A DNA stretch of 5,174 nt from positions 1-5,174 of the forward strand of contig CAZXIC010000032.1 of assembly GCA_964640195.1 (NCBI GenBank), read 5' to 3'. Within the stretch, counting starts at the first letter, position 1. Every line of letters begins with the position of its first letter. The stretch comes from CAZXIC01 sp964640195 (GTDB taxonomy: Archaea; Iainarchaeota; Iainarchaeia; Iainarchaeales; GCA-2688035). The position numbers were made by a program, and so were the translations under genes. Below are positions 1 through 4,753 of the stretch, piece after piece. The notes under the pieces were generated by a model. It was not told where the DNA came from. It made no database searches and worked only from the letters and a program-made list of their open reading frames with translations.

Positions 1-409
1 CCTGGGCCTCGGCTGCCCCCCCTGCCGGAACCTGTATAATCAAATCCTTTTTTCTCCACTGCCTCTTCCCCCCAACATTGCTGGTTTCCATTAGGCCGAC
101 ATCCACAAGTGTTTTCAAATAAGGGTAAAGGCTTCTCTCATTCTTGTATTCAACACAGAAAATATCTTTTATCCGCCTTCTTATCTCAACCATATCCACC
201 AATTCCTCAAAACCCAAGACGCTTGCAAGGTGGAATGCTTGTGTGTTTTCCTTGAATTTGAGGTGCCCCCAAATAGAATGTATTTCCCCCCCTTTATTGG
301 GCAGCCCTGCGGGCTCTAAATAAATCTTTTGTTTTTCCTCATGGCTCCAACTCTCAAGGCGCCTAAAAGCCCCTATAATTGCCCTTACAGCCCTCTTAAA
401 TACCATCAT
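1..409 (-). CDS. Hypothetical protein with winged-helix-like segment, partial (C-terminus beyond left edge)
   Basis: Reading the minus strand from ATG at 409 gives 136 uninterrupted codons to the window edge, so the C-terminus is missing. Starts MMVFKRAVRAII; a second ATG at 406 is equally possible. An in-frame stop (433-431) lies just upstream, so no longer start exists. The N-terminus is basic and amphipathic. Residues about 64-130 contain VDMVEIRRRIKD, then SLYPYLKTLVDVGLMETS and a basic turn GGKRQWRKKDLIIQV. This order of helix, recognition-like helix and beta wing is typical of winged helix-turn-helix domains. The fold call is inference; I do not recognise the family. The end of the visible part (PAGGAAEAQ) looks like a linker. 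There is no Shine-Dalgarno sequence; a TATA-like box 25 nt upstream suggests a leaderless mRNA. The repeated sites around that box fit autoregulation, but this is unproven. Confidence 0.72.
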   Translation of the reverse strand, partial: MMVFKRAVRAIIGAFRRLESWSHEEKQKIYLEPAGLPNKGGEIHSIWGHLKFKENTQAFHLASVLGFEELVDMVEIRRRIKDIFCVEYKNERSLYPYLKTLVDVGLMETSNVGGKRQWRKKDLIIQVPAGGAAEAQ

Positions 410-414
410 TATAA

Positions 415-462
415 TAATGAGCGTAATTACTTAAAATAATTACGGTAATGACGTGTAATGAC
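415..462 (-). promoter_or_regulatory. TATA box with clustered TAATKA repeats (possible operator)
   Basis: On the minus strand TATTTTAA lies at 438-431, centred about 25 nt before the ATG at 409, as expected for a leaderless archaeal gene. The same 8-mer sits at 835-828 before the initiator tRNA. TAAT(T/G)A cores begin at plus positions 415, 424, 437, 446 and 456. GTAATTA (423-429) and TAATTAC (437-443) form a perfect inverted repeat around the TATA box, and GTAATGAC is directly repeated at 445-452 and 455-462. A protein bound here would cover the TATA/BRE region, suggesting repression. The regulator is unknown; the downstream winged-helix-like product is the obvious candidate. Confidence 0.5.
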
Positions 463-495
463 AAAATTTCGGTTTTTTTGCTATTTTTGATGTAA

Positions 496-660
496 CCCCC
501 CCCTAAAGTGAGGGGTATTTTGCGCGTATGTACCCTCTAAACTACGTACCTCTAACCGACGCCAGTATAGTTTGTCTTTTCTGGGCAAATCAAAAGCCAA
601 AAACAGCGGGGGGAGGGCTGCCTTGCGGCACTTTAGGGGTTTAGGACTAAAAGTGAGAGG
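496..660. other. Intergenic structured region, candidate non-coding RNA
   Basis: CCCCTAAAGTG (500-510) is matched by a perfect 11-bp inverted copy, CACTTTAGGGG (629-639), closing about 140 nt. Inside are further hairpins: 510-517 with 531-537 (one bulged base), AAACTA 539-544 with TAGTTT 568-573, and TGCC 619-622 with GGCA 627-630 around a TTGC loop. A third related element, CTAAAAGTGAGAGG (647-660), can pair with 629-636 instead, so two folds compete. No credible ORF is present. A TAATATAGG-like TATA box on the minus strand (about 671-663) would place a start near 639, which favours minus-strand transcription downstream of the initiator tRNA. I could not match it to 5S, SRP, RNase P, C/D or H/ACA signatures. 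It may instead be a repeat or a processing or terminator structure. Confidence 0.3.
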
Positions 661-676
661 CCTATATTACTAGGAT

Positions 677-807
677 TAGCGGGGGAAGGATTTGAACCTT
701 CGACCTTCGGGTTATGAGCCCGACGGGCACTCCTGGCTGCCCCACCCTAATAGACAGGGCTCCCTTCTAGGGAAACCCCCTTCGCTATAGTGGGTCTTGT
801 TCCCGCT
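677..807 (-). tRNA. Initiator tRNA-Met (CAU) with an acceptor-stem intron
   Basis: The gene reads from 807 down to the discriminator A at 677. The 3' acceptor strand CCCCGCT (684-678) needs AGCGGGG, but the gene begins AGCGGGA. The missing G, then TGGGGCAGCC, resumes near 745. Removing 56 nt gives a perfect 75-nt cloverleaf: acceptor AGCGGGG/CCCCGCT, D-stem GGGC/GCCC, anticodon stem TCGGG/CCCGA, loop CTCATAA, variable AGGTC, T-arm GAAGG-TTCAAAT-CCTTC. A1-T72 and three stacked G-C pairs under the anticodon loop are archaeal initiator hallmarks. The exact junction is ambiguous by two bases, because exon 1 may end after G4, G5 or G6. A TA|G 3' site (749-747), like those in other introns here, would put it at 4/5. 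The intron can form a GGG..TCCCT-AGA-AGGGA..CCC hairpin (about 778-757), but I could not draw a strict 3-4-3 BHB. CCA is not encoded. Confidence 0.93.
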
Positions 808-1031
808 GTGATTTTCAGTAATAACCCTTAAAATACCACCTTTTATTAAGTATAATCTTTTTAATCTTATGAATTTTGTCCAATCTGCAGGTTTTTTTTG
901 TTGAATCAGGCATTAAAACTTTAATCTTGAAAACAAACTTGTTTTTAACCTTTTTTCTGCTTTTTGGGTGGTTTTTTGGGTTTTCAACCCATTGAAGGGC
1001 TCTTTTTTATTTGTCCAACTTTATGTGTTTT
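808..1031. other. A/T-rich spacer between tfe and initiator tRNA
   Basis: Apart from the tRNA TATA box I see no supported gene in this 224-nt stretch. On the plus strand it is rich in T runs and contains the short hairpin GGGTT-TTC-AACCC (978-990) followed by more T runs. Since tfe and the tRNA are both on the minus strand, those T runs are not in the orientation of an archaeal oligo-T terminator for tfe. Confidence 0.4.
828..835 (-). promoter_or_regulatory. TATA box of initiator tRNA gene
   Basis: TATTTTAA on the minus strand, centred about 25 nt upstream of the tRNA 5' base at 807. It supports 807 as the true gene start and therefore the acceptor-stem intron. Confidence 0.6.
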
Positions 1032-1568
1032 TTATATGTTTTTCTGCATCTCTTCCATCTGCTTCTTCACGTCGCTTATCTGCCTGCATATGCTTTTCAC
1101 CCGTTTCTCACTGTCTACTGCCTCCATTATGCCATTGCACTCAGGGCATTTGAATTGGAATTCCGCAGCAACCTCAAACGGAATGCTTGCACATTTCTTT
1201 CTACAACTGAAATAAGTATAGGTTTTCTCAAAATCCTGGGCTTTTTCCAGTTTTTCTATTGACTCCCTCTGCTCGTCAACCAGCAGTTCAACAATCCTCC
1301 TAGAATTAATGTTCCAAGTATAGCTATACCAACCAGTCCTTTTGTTTTTTGTCTTTTGGTAGCATGCAATGCCGCGGTAATGCAGTCTGTTGAGGATTGT
1401 CCTCACCTCCGTGACTTTCAACCGCATTTTTTTTGCCAGTTGCTCATCGGTTACCCTGCTATTTGTCTTCTCGCATATCCTTACAAGGCCGATTGCAAAG
1501 TCACCGCCGACGCTCTTTAGGAACTCTTGCACAATCGGAAAGGTGCTGATGCGGATTTTTTTGCCCAT
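1032..1568 (-). CDS. tfe: Transcription factor E, alpha subunit (TFIIE-alpha homologue)
   Basis: 178 residues, the usual length for archaeal TFE-alpha. The protein binds RNA polymerase and promoter DNA in the pre-initiation complex and aids opening and stabilisation of the transcription bubble. Residues about 10-90 fit the N-terminal extended winged helix: FLKSVGGDFAIGLVRIC, VTDEQLAKKMRLKVTEVRTILNRLHYRGI, then a basic wing ending GWYSYTWNIN. Residues about 90-118 form a charged helix linking to a zinc ribbon with C122, C126, C141 and C144. The last 25 residues are a charged helix. The second knuckle is a normal CPEC. The first is C-x3-C rather than the usual C-x2-C, so zinc binding may be atypical. 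Start chosen at 1568: GGTG at 1577-1574 lies 5 nt upstream, and A/T-rich boxes occupy about 1581-1610. It lies 48 nt after trm56 on the same strand and could be co-transcribed or use its own promoter. Confidence 0.9.
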   Translation of the reverse strand: MGKKIRISTFPIVQEFLKSVGGDFAIGLVRICEKTNSRVTDEQLAKKMRLKVTEVRTILNRLHYRGIACYQKTKNKRTGWYSYTWNINSRRIVELLVDEQRESIEKLEKAQDFEKTYTYFSCRKKCASIPFEVAAEFQFKCPECNGIMEAVDSEKRVKSICRQISDVKKQMEEMQKNI

Positions 1569-1616
1569 TTGCCCACCCTGATTAAATTTATAACCTAAAA
1601 ATTTTTAAAAAACAAT

Positions 1617-2159
1617 TTATTTTTTTCTTAATTTAACCACTTTTTTGCCCCTGGCTGTCGGTTTGACTGCAATCCCCGCCCCAGCAAAATTTTTCCCCAA
1701 CTCCCTGCCGTTCTGCAGCCAATCCAATAAAACAGCCAATGCGGCTATCTCGCTGTGCGGCTGCCCGGTCACAGCGACGTTTGCATCGCTTTGCCTGTAG
1801 ACATCTCCTTCAACCTTTTGGCCGCCGATTATTGCCAATACTTTGCGCTTTTTCCGCAGCTTTCCTATTTCGCGCTGCAGCGGCAGCCCGTACATCGTGA
1901 GATGCACAACAAAGAACCCTTTTTTCTTGTGGCTGTTTACTGTTTTTCTCCAGCTGTCTGTGAAGGACACTTTGAAATGCCCGCCCCAGCGCAGGGCCAC
2001 TCCTTCTGCGCTTTTAAGCAAGTTCTCATCCTTGTCGCCTGCAATAATAATCCCCCTTGCCCCGAACGCCCTTGCAACAAGACAGCAATGTGAGGTAACC
2101 CTACAATCCCTCACAGCTCTGTGCCCATAGCGCAGTACGGCAATCTGCTGAACCGCCAT
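1617..2159 (-). CDS. trm56: tRNA (cytidine(56)-2'-O)-methyltransferase, Trm56 family
   Basis: 180 residues. Family members transfer a methyl group from S-adenosylmethionine to the 2'-OH of C56 in the T loop of archaeal tRNAs, stabilising the D-loop/T-loop contact. It is an SPOUT (knotted) methyltransferase, usually a cytosolic dimer. Seen here: N-terminal LRYGHRAVRDCRVTSHCCL and ARAFGA (residues 9-34), HLTMYG (86-91), then the knot and cofactor loops IIGGQKVEGDVY (110-121) and NVAVTGQPHSEIAALAVLLD (127-146). The C-terminus is a lysine-rich tail. This motif set is highly characteristic. The ATG at 2159 is preceded by an A/T-rich region and no GGTG motif, so the mRNA is probably leaderless or nearly so. 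It diverges from serS. All four tRNAs in this window carry C at the expected T-loop position (TTC or TCC), so they are plausible substrates (inference). Confidence 0.93.
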   Translation of the reverse strand: MAVQQIAVLRYGHRAVRDCRVTSHCCLVARAFGARGIIIAGDKDENLLKSAEGVALRWGGHFKVSFTDSWRKTVNSHKKKGFFVVHLTMYGLPLQREIGKLRKKRKVLAIIGGQKVEGDVYRQSDANVAVTGQPHSEIAALAVLLDWLQNGRELGKNFAGAGIAVKPTARGKKVVKLRKK

Positions 2160-2217
2160 ATATTTATATTATCTATAAGCAGTTTTTATTAATTGAAAGC
2201 ATGGTTTGGTGCAGAAA
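2160..2217. promoter_or_regulatory. Divergent promoter region between trm56 and serS, with serS ribosome binding site
   Basis: A 58-nt A/T-rich spacer. On the plus strand TTTATATTAT (2163-2172) is a good TATA-like box; it would start serS transcription near 2195 and leave a short leader carrying GGTG at 2208-2211, six nt before ATG 2218. On the minus strand the A/T stretch at about 2197-2181 would place the trm56 start next to its ATG. The two promoters overlap, so their use may be coupled (inference). Confidence 0.5.
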
Positions 2218-3507
2218 ATGCTCGACATAAACCTGATTAGGAACAATCCAAGCGCGGTGGAAAAGGATTTGAAGAAAAGAGGCGACAAGAAGAAACTGGG
2301 GTGGGTTGGCGACCTGCTTGCAAAAGACAGGCGATGGCGCGACCTTAAACAAGAAATAGACCGCCTCAGGCAGCGCAGAAACCAATTGGGCAAGCAGGTA
2401 GAGCAACTAAAGAGCCAGGGGAAAGACGCAAGCAGCCTGCTGCAGAAGGCAAAGAAAATGCCGGAACAGATAAAGGAAAAAGAAATAGAAATCGCTGCCT
2501 TGAGAGAAAAGATTGATTATTACTTAATGCACCTCCCAAACCTCTTGCATGAATCAGTTCCTGTTGGAGAGAGCGAGGACGGTAATGTTGTTGTAAGAAA
2601 GTGGGGCAAGCCACGCAAACCGTCTTTTGAAGTCAGGCACCATGGCCAGCTTGCGGCAGAGCTGGGCATAGCAGACTTTGAGAGGGCGGTTAAAATAAGT
2701 GGCACCGGCTTCTTTATTTTGCGCGGCAGCCTGGCCTTGCTTGATTTGGCTTTGCAGCGTTTTGCAATAGACCTGCTCCTAAAAAAAGGCTTTACTTTGA
2801 TACAACCGCCTTTCATGTTAAGGAGAAAGCTCTATAGGGGTGTTGTTGACTTGGAGGACTTTGAAACCGTGATGTATAAGGTTGCCGGCGAGGAGCAGCA
2901 CCTGATTGCAACATCAGAGCACCCGATGGCAGCAATGTACATGGGGGAGATATTGGAGGAAAAGCAGCTGCCGATAAAGCTGGCCGGCGTCAGCGCCTGC
3001 TTTAGGAGGGAAATAGGCAAACACGGCTTGGACGAAAGGGGGTTTTTTCGCGTGCACCAATTCAACAAGATAGAGCAATTCATTTTTTGCACGCCGCAGG
3101 AAACCTGGAAATGGCACGAAGCGCTTGTGAGAAACGCAGAAGAAGTGCTGCGCAAGCTGCTAATCCCCTACAATGTTTCAAACGTCTGCACAGGCGACAT
3201 TGGAACGGTTGCGGCAAAAAAGGATGATGTAAATGGCTGGTCGCCAAGGGAGCAAAAGTACATTGAGCTGATGTCATGCAGCAACTGCACAACCTACCAG
3301 AGCGCAAGGCTCGGCATCAGGTATAGGAAGCTTGACAGGGCCAAGGAATTGGTGCACACCTTGAACGCCACAATGGTCGCAACAACCCGCACCCTGCGGT
3401 GCATCATTGAGAACTACCAGACAAAGAAGGGAACAATCAAGGTTCCAAAGGCATTGCAGCGCTACATGAACGGCTTGAAGGAGATAAAGGGAGCAGCGGA
3501 AGAGTAA
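2218..3507 (+). CDS. serS: Seryl-tRNA synthetase
   Basis: 429 residues, normal for the common (non-methanogenic) SerRS. It activates serine with ATP and charges tRNA-Ser in the cytosol. Residues about 1-115 are the N-terminal arm: MLDINLIRNNP, then a long charged coiled coil that grips the tRNA-Ser long variable arm. The class II catalytic core follows: ISGTGFFILRG and the motif 1 region FAIDLLLKKGFTLIQPPFML (about 160-201), substrate-loop TSEHP (232-236), motif 2 ACFRREIG...GFFRVHQFNKIEQF (260-288), and SCSNCTTYQSARLGIRYR (353-370). Motif 3, LNATMVATTRTLRCIIENYQ (382-401), carries the invariant Arg391. Start ATG 2218 was preferred over in-frame TTG 2206 and GTG 2209, because family members begin MLDI and GGTG (2208-2211) is correctly spaced. 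After the stop is a T-rich stretch and then the tRNA-Lys promoter. Confidence 0.97.
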   Translation: MLDINLIRNNPSAVEKDLKKRGDKKKLGWVGDLLAKDRRWRDLKQEIDRLRQRRNQLGKQVEQLKSQGKDASSLLQKAKKMPEQIKEKEIEIAALREKIDYYLMHLPNLLHESVPVGESEDGNVVVRKWGKPRKPSFEVRHHGQLAAELGIADFERAVKISGTGFFILRGSLALLDLALQRFAIDLLLKKGFTLIQPPFMLRRKLYRGVVDLEDFETVMYKVAGEEQHLIATSEHPMAAMYMGEILEEKQLPIKLAGVSACFRREIGKHGLDERGFFRVHQFNKIEQFIFCTPQETWKWHEALVRNAEEVLRKLLIPYNVSNVCTGDIGTVAAKKDDVNGWSPREQKYIELMSCSNCTTYQSARLGIRYRKLDRAKELVHTLNATMVATTRTLRCIIENYQTKKGTIKVPKALQRYMNGLKEIKGAAEE

Positions 3508-3535
3508 TTGTTTTAAATTCGTTCAGCACTTAATT

Positions 3536-3545
3536 TTTATATAAG
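3536..3545 (+). promoter_or_regulatory. TATA box of tRNA-Lys(CUU)
   Basis: TTTTATATAA, centred about 28 nt upstream of the tRNA 5' end at 3569. The T run beside it (3534-3539) may also help end serS transcription. Confidence 0.55.
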
Positions 3546-3568
3546 TTGATTCTCTATATCTTTTGTAT

Positions 3569-3717
3569 GGGCCCGTAGCTCAGTCTGGTAGAGCACCTGA
3601 TGTTGCGGTTAAGCAGCAGGTGTAGCTCTTATCTTCCAGATTGGGAGCGACCAGAAGGCGTGCTCTTTGCGGAGGCGCCTGGTTTAGGTGTCGGGGGTTC
3701 GAATCCCTCCGGGCTCG
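3569..3717 (+). tRNA. tRNA-Lys (CUU) with three introns
   Basis: Exons: 3569-3599 (31 nt), 3625-3631 (7), 3650-3654 (5), 3687-3717 (31). Introns: 3600-3624 between nt 30/31, 3632-3649 at canonical 37/38, 3655-3686 at 42/43. The joined 74-nt tRNA has acceptor GGGCCCG/CGGGCTC, D-arm GCTC-AGTCTGGTA-GAGC, anticodon arm CCTGG-CTCTTAA-CCAGG, variable GTGTC, T-arm GGGGG-TTCGAAT-CCCTC and discriminator G. Intron 1 has a textbook BHB: outer GAG/CTC, 3' bulge TA|G, central CACC/GGTG, 5' bulge TG|A, inner TGTTGC/GCAGCA. Intron 2: central CTCT/GGAG, bulges TA|T and CG|A, weak inner helix. Intron 3: central GACC/GGTT, bulges AG|A and TA|G, inner AGGCG/CGCCT. Lysine identity rests on anticodon and discriminator G. 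CCA is not encoded. Confidence 0.95.
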
Positions 3718-3733
3718 TTTCTTTTCTTTTTTT
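3718..3733 (+). terminator. Oligo-T terminator after tRNA-Lys(CUU)
   Basis: TTTCTTTTCTTTTTTT starts immediately after the discriminator base. Archaeal RNA polymerase terminates at such T runs in the non-template strand without needing a hairpin. Confidence 0.65.
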
Positions 3734-3739
3734 GTAACT

Positions 3740-3749
3740 GTTTTAAATG
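3740..3749 (+). promoter_or_regulatory. TATA box of tRNA-Lys(UUU)
   Basis: GTTTTAAATG, centred about 30 nt before 3775. Similar boxes precede tRNA-Phe (GTTTAAAA) and occur just after the serS stop (3510-3517). Confidence 0.5.
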
Positions 3750-3774
3750 CTTTTCCAAACACCTTGTTTTAAGT

Positions 3775-3935
3775 GGGCCCGTAGCTCAGTCTGGCAGAGA
3801 AGGGAGAGCTTAAGCTCCCTTTCGCTACAAGCACTTGGCTTTTAAGGGAATTCAAATCCGGAGGCGACCAAAGAAGCACGGCGGTTAAACCCTGCTTCGG
3901 TCGGGGTGTCCGGGGTTCGAATCCCCGCGGGCTCG
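3775..3935 (+). tRNA. tRNA-Lys (UUU) with three introns
   Basis: Exons: 3775-3797 (23 nt), 3830-3844 (15), 3867-3871 (5), 3905-3935 (31). Introns: 3798-3829 between nt 22/23 in the D-stem (junction can slide by up to two bases), 3845-3866 at canonical 37/38, 3872-3904 at 42/43. The joined 74-nt tRNA has acceptor GGGCCCG/CGGGCTC, D-arm GCTC-AGTCTGGCA-GAGC, anticodon arm CTTGG-CTTTTAA-CCAAG, variable GTGTC, T-arm CGGGG-TTCGAAT-CCCCG and discriminator G. Intron 1: central TGGC/GCTA, bulges AG|A and CA|A, long inner stem around the palindrome at 3806-3817. Intron 2: central CTTT/GGAG, bulges TA|A and CG|A. Intron 3: central GACC/GGTC, bulges AA|A and GG|G, inner GAAGCA/TGCTTC. It begins with the same 20 bases as the CUU gene and shares its 37/38 and 42/43 intron positions, so the two are probably paralogues. 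CCA is not encoded. Confidence 0.95.
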
Positions 3936-3960
3936 CTTTTTCTATTTAAACTTTTTCAAC
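3936..3960 (+). terminator. T-rich terminator after tRNA-Lys(UUU)
   Basis: CTTTTTCTATTTAAACTTTTT follows the discriminator directly. It lies inside the 3' end of the convergent hydrolase gene, so termination of the tRNA transcript probably occurs within that gene's last codons. Confidence 0.45.
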
Positions 3961-4493
3961 AGCGCATCAAGCAGTTGAGGAAATGCCACATAGCCTGTTC
4001 TTTCGTTAAAATGCCCTGCCCCCTTAATCTGAATGATTTTTGCACCAAGCTTTTCTGCAACCTCTTTTGACTTGGCAGCCGGCACAAAGGGGTCGTTGTC
4101 AGAGCAAAACACCACCATCCCCGAGCAGTTCTCTCCAATGCATTTCCAGTCAAAGCTTTCATCAAGAAAATCTTTATTAGCTTCATCCACCTCTTTTCCC
4201 AATTTGCCAATGAACGGCGCCACAAGTATTGCTCCCTTGACCTTTGCTCCCTGTTCTATTTTTCTCAGGGCGAGGATGCAGCCTAGGGAGTGCGCAACTA
4301 GCACAGTTCCCCTGTCCAAGAATCTGTGATATTTGCCAAGTTCGTTCAGCCATTCTTTGAGTCTGGGTTTGTCCGGCGCGGGCAGGTCCGGAACTTTGCA
4401 CTCTATGCCCCGTTTCTCAAGTTCCTCCCTCAGCCAGGGAAACCAGTTCTCCCTGCTGTTTCCTGCCGTGCCATGCAAGACAAGAACTTTCAT
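3942..4493 (-). CDS. Small alpha/beta-fold serine hydrolase (RBBP9/YdeN-like)
   Basis: 183 residues, the full length for this compact hydrolase family. The N-terminus MKVLVLHGTAGNSRENWFPWL has the HG oxyanion motif and the family's conserved N-W region. Nucleophile elbow VAHSLG gives Ser69, SDNDPFVP gives Asp134 (acid) and GAGHFN gives His161, so the catalytic triad is complete. VLVAHSLGCILAL and KGAILVAPF match the core strands. No signal peptide, so cytosolic. Family members are serine hydrolases whose physiological substrates are mostly unknown, so I do not assign one. The ATG at 4493 fits the conserved beginning; AGGA lies 7 nt upstream but no GGTG motif is present. The gene is convergent with tRNA-Lys(UUU), with a 6-nt gap between its stop and the tRNA 3' end. 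Confidence 0.88.
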   Translation of the reverse strand: MKVLVLHGTAGNSRENWFPWLREELEKRGIECKVPDLPAPDKPRLKEWLNELGKYHRFLDRGTVLVAHSLGCILALRKIEQGAKVKGAILVAPFIGKLGKEVDEANKDFLDESFDWKCIGENCSGMVVFCSDNDPFVPAAKSKEVAEKLGAKIIQIKGAGHFNERTGYVAFPQLLDALLKKFK

Positions 4494-4577
4494 ACTATTA
4501 TCCTATGCCGCCAATCTTTTGTTAAGAATAGCGGAACCGCCCTTGTGCTAACTTAATTTCTTCTCACAAAGCACAAC

Positions 4578-4585
4578 GTTTAAAA
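4578..4585 (+). promoter_or_regulatory. TATA box of tRNA-Phe
   Basis: GTTTAAAA, centred about 30 nt upstream of the tRNA 5' base at 4612. The 118-nt spacer (4494-4611) also holds the hydrolase promoter on the other strand; I see no gene in it. Confidence 0.55.
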
Positions 4586-4611
4586 CAATTCACTTGAATA
4601 AATCCTATGCT

Positions 4612-4719
4612 GGGGTTGTAGCTCAGCCTGAACGAATTGTGGGATAACTCACGTTTGTGGCTTAGGAGAGCACATGGCTGAAGACCATGGTGTCGCGGGT
4701 CCAAATCCCGCCAACCCCA
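4612..4719 (+). tRNA. tRNA-Phe (GAA) with a D-loop intron
   Basis: Exons 4612-4630 and 4665-4719; intron 4631-4664 (34 nt) splits the D-loop between G18 and G19. The joined 74-nt tRNA has acceptor GGGGTTG/CAACCCC, D-arm GCTC-AGCCTGGGA-GAGC, anticodon arm CATGG-CTGAAGA-CCATG, variable GTGTC, T-arm GCGGG-TCCAAAT-CCCGC and discriminator A. The splice motif is a clean BHB: outer CTC (4622-4624) with GAG (4666-4668), 3' bulge TA|G, central AGCC (4625-4628) with GGCT (4659-4662), 5' bulge TG|A, inner ACGAA/TTTGT, capped by GTGGG-ATAA-CTCAC. There is no intron at 37/38. The T-loop is TCCAAAT, so position 55 is C in the gene instead of the near-universal T; a sequencing error is possible. CCA is not encoded. 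Confidence 0.95.
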
Positions 4720-4753
4720 TTGAAAGCAGCAGAATCCAAATAGGCTGATTGTT

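Noticed and set aside
815..913. 32-residue basic minus-strand ORF starting MPDSTKKTCRLD
   Set aside because: It overlaps the initiator tRNA promoter, has no ribosome binding site or recognisable features, and its lysine richness follows from A-rich sequence.
923..950. AAAACA/TGTTTT hairpin followed by T runs, as a plus-strand terminator
   Set aside because: No plus-strand gene lies upstream to be terminated; it looks like chance pairing in A/T-rich sequence.
1755..2130. Plus-strand ORFs opposite trm56
   Set aside because: They are antisense to a confidently identified gene, overlap each other in two frames and show no family features.
2206..2217. Upstream TTG/GTG starts for seryl-tRNA synthetase
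   Set aside because: They would consume the GGTG ribosome binding site; homologues begin at the MLDI methionine at 2218.
3596..3692. Alternative tRNA-Lys(CUU) reading with two introns and anticodon stem CCTGA/TTAGG
   Set aside because: It pairs, but gives a 4-nt variable loop, leaves the 3' bulge unexplained and differs from the UUU gene. The three-intron model gives perfect CCTGG/CCAGG, variable GTGTC and BHB motifs shared with its neighbour.
3580..3762. 60-residue minus-strand ORF beginning MFGKAFKTVTKK and containing RRDSNPRHLNQ
   Set aside because: It is antisense to the tRNA-Lys(CUU) gene; such translations are a classic artefact of tRNA loci.
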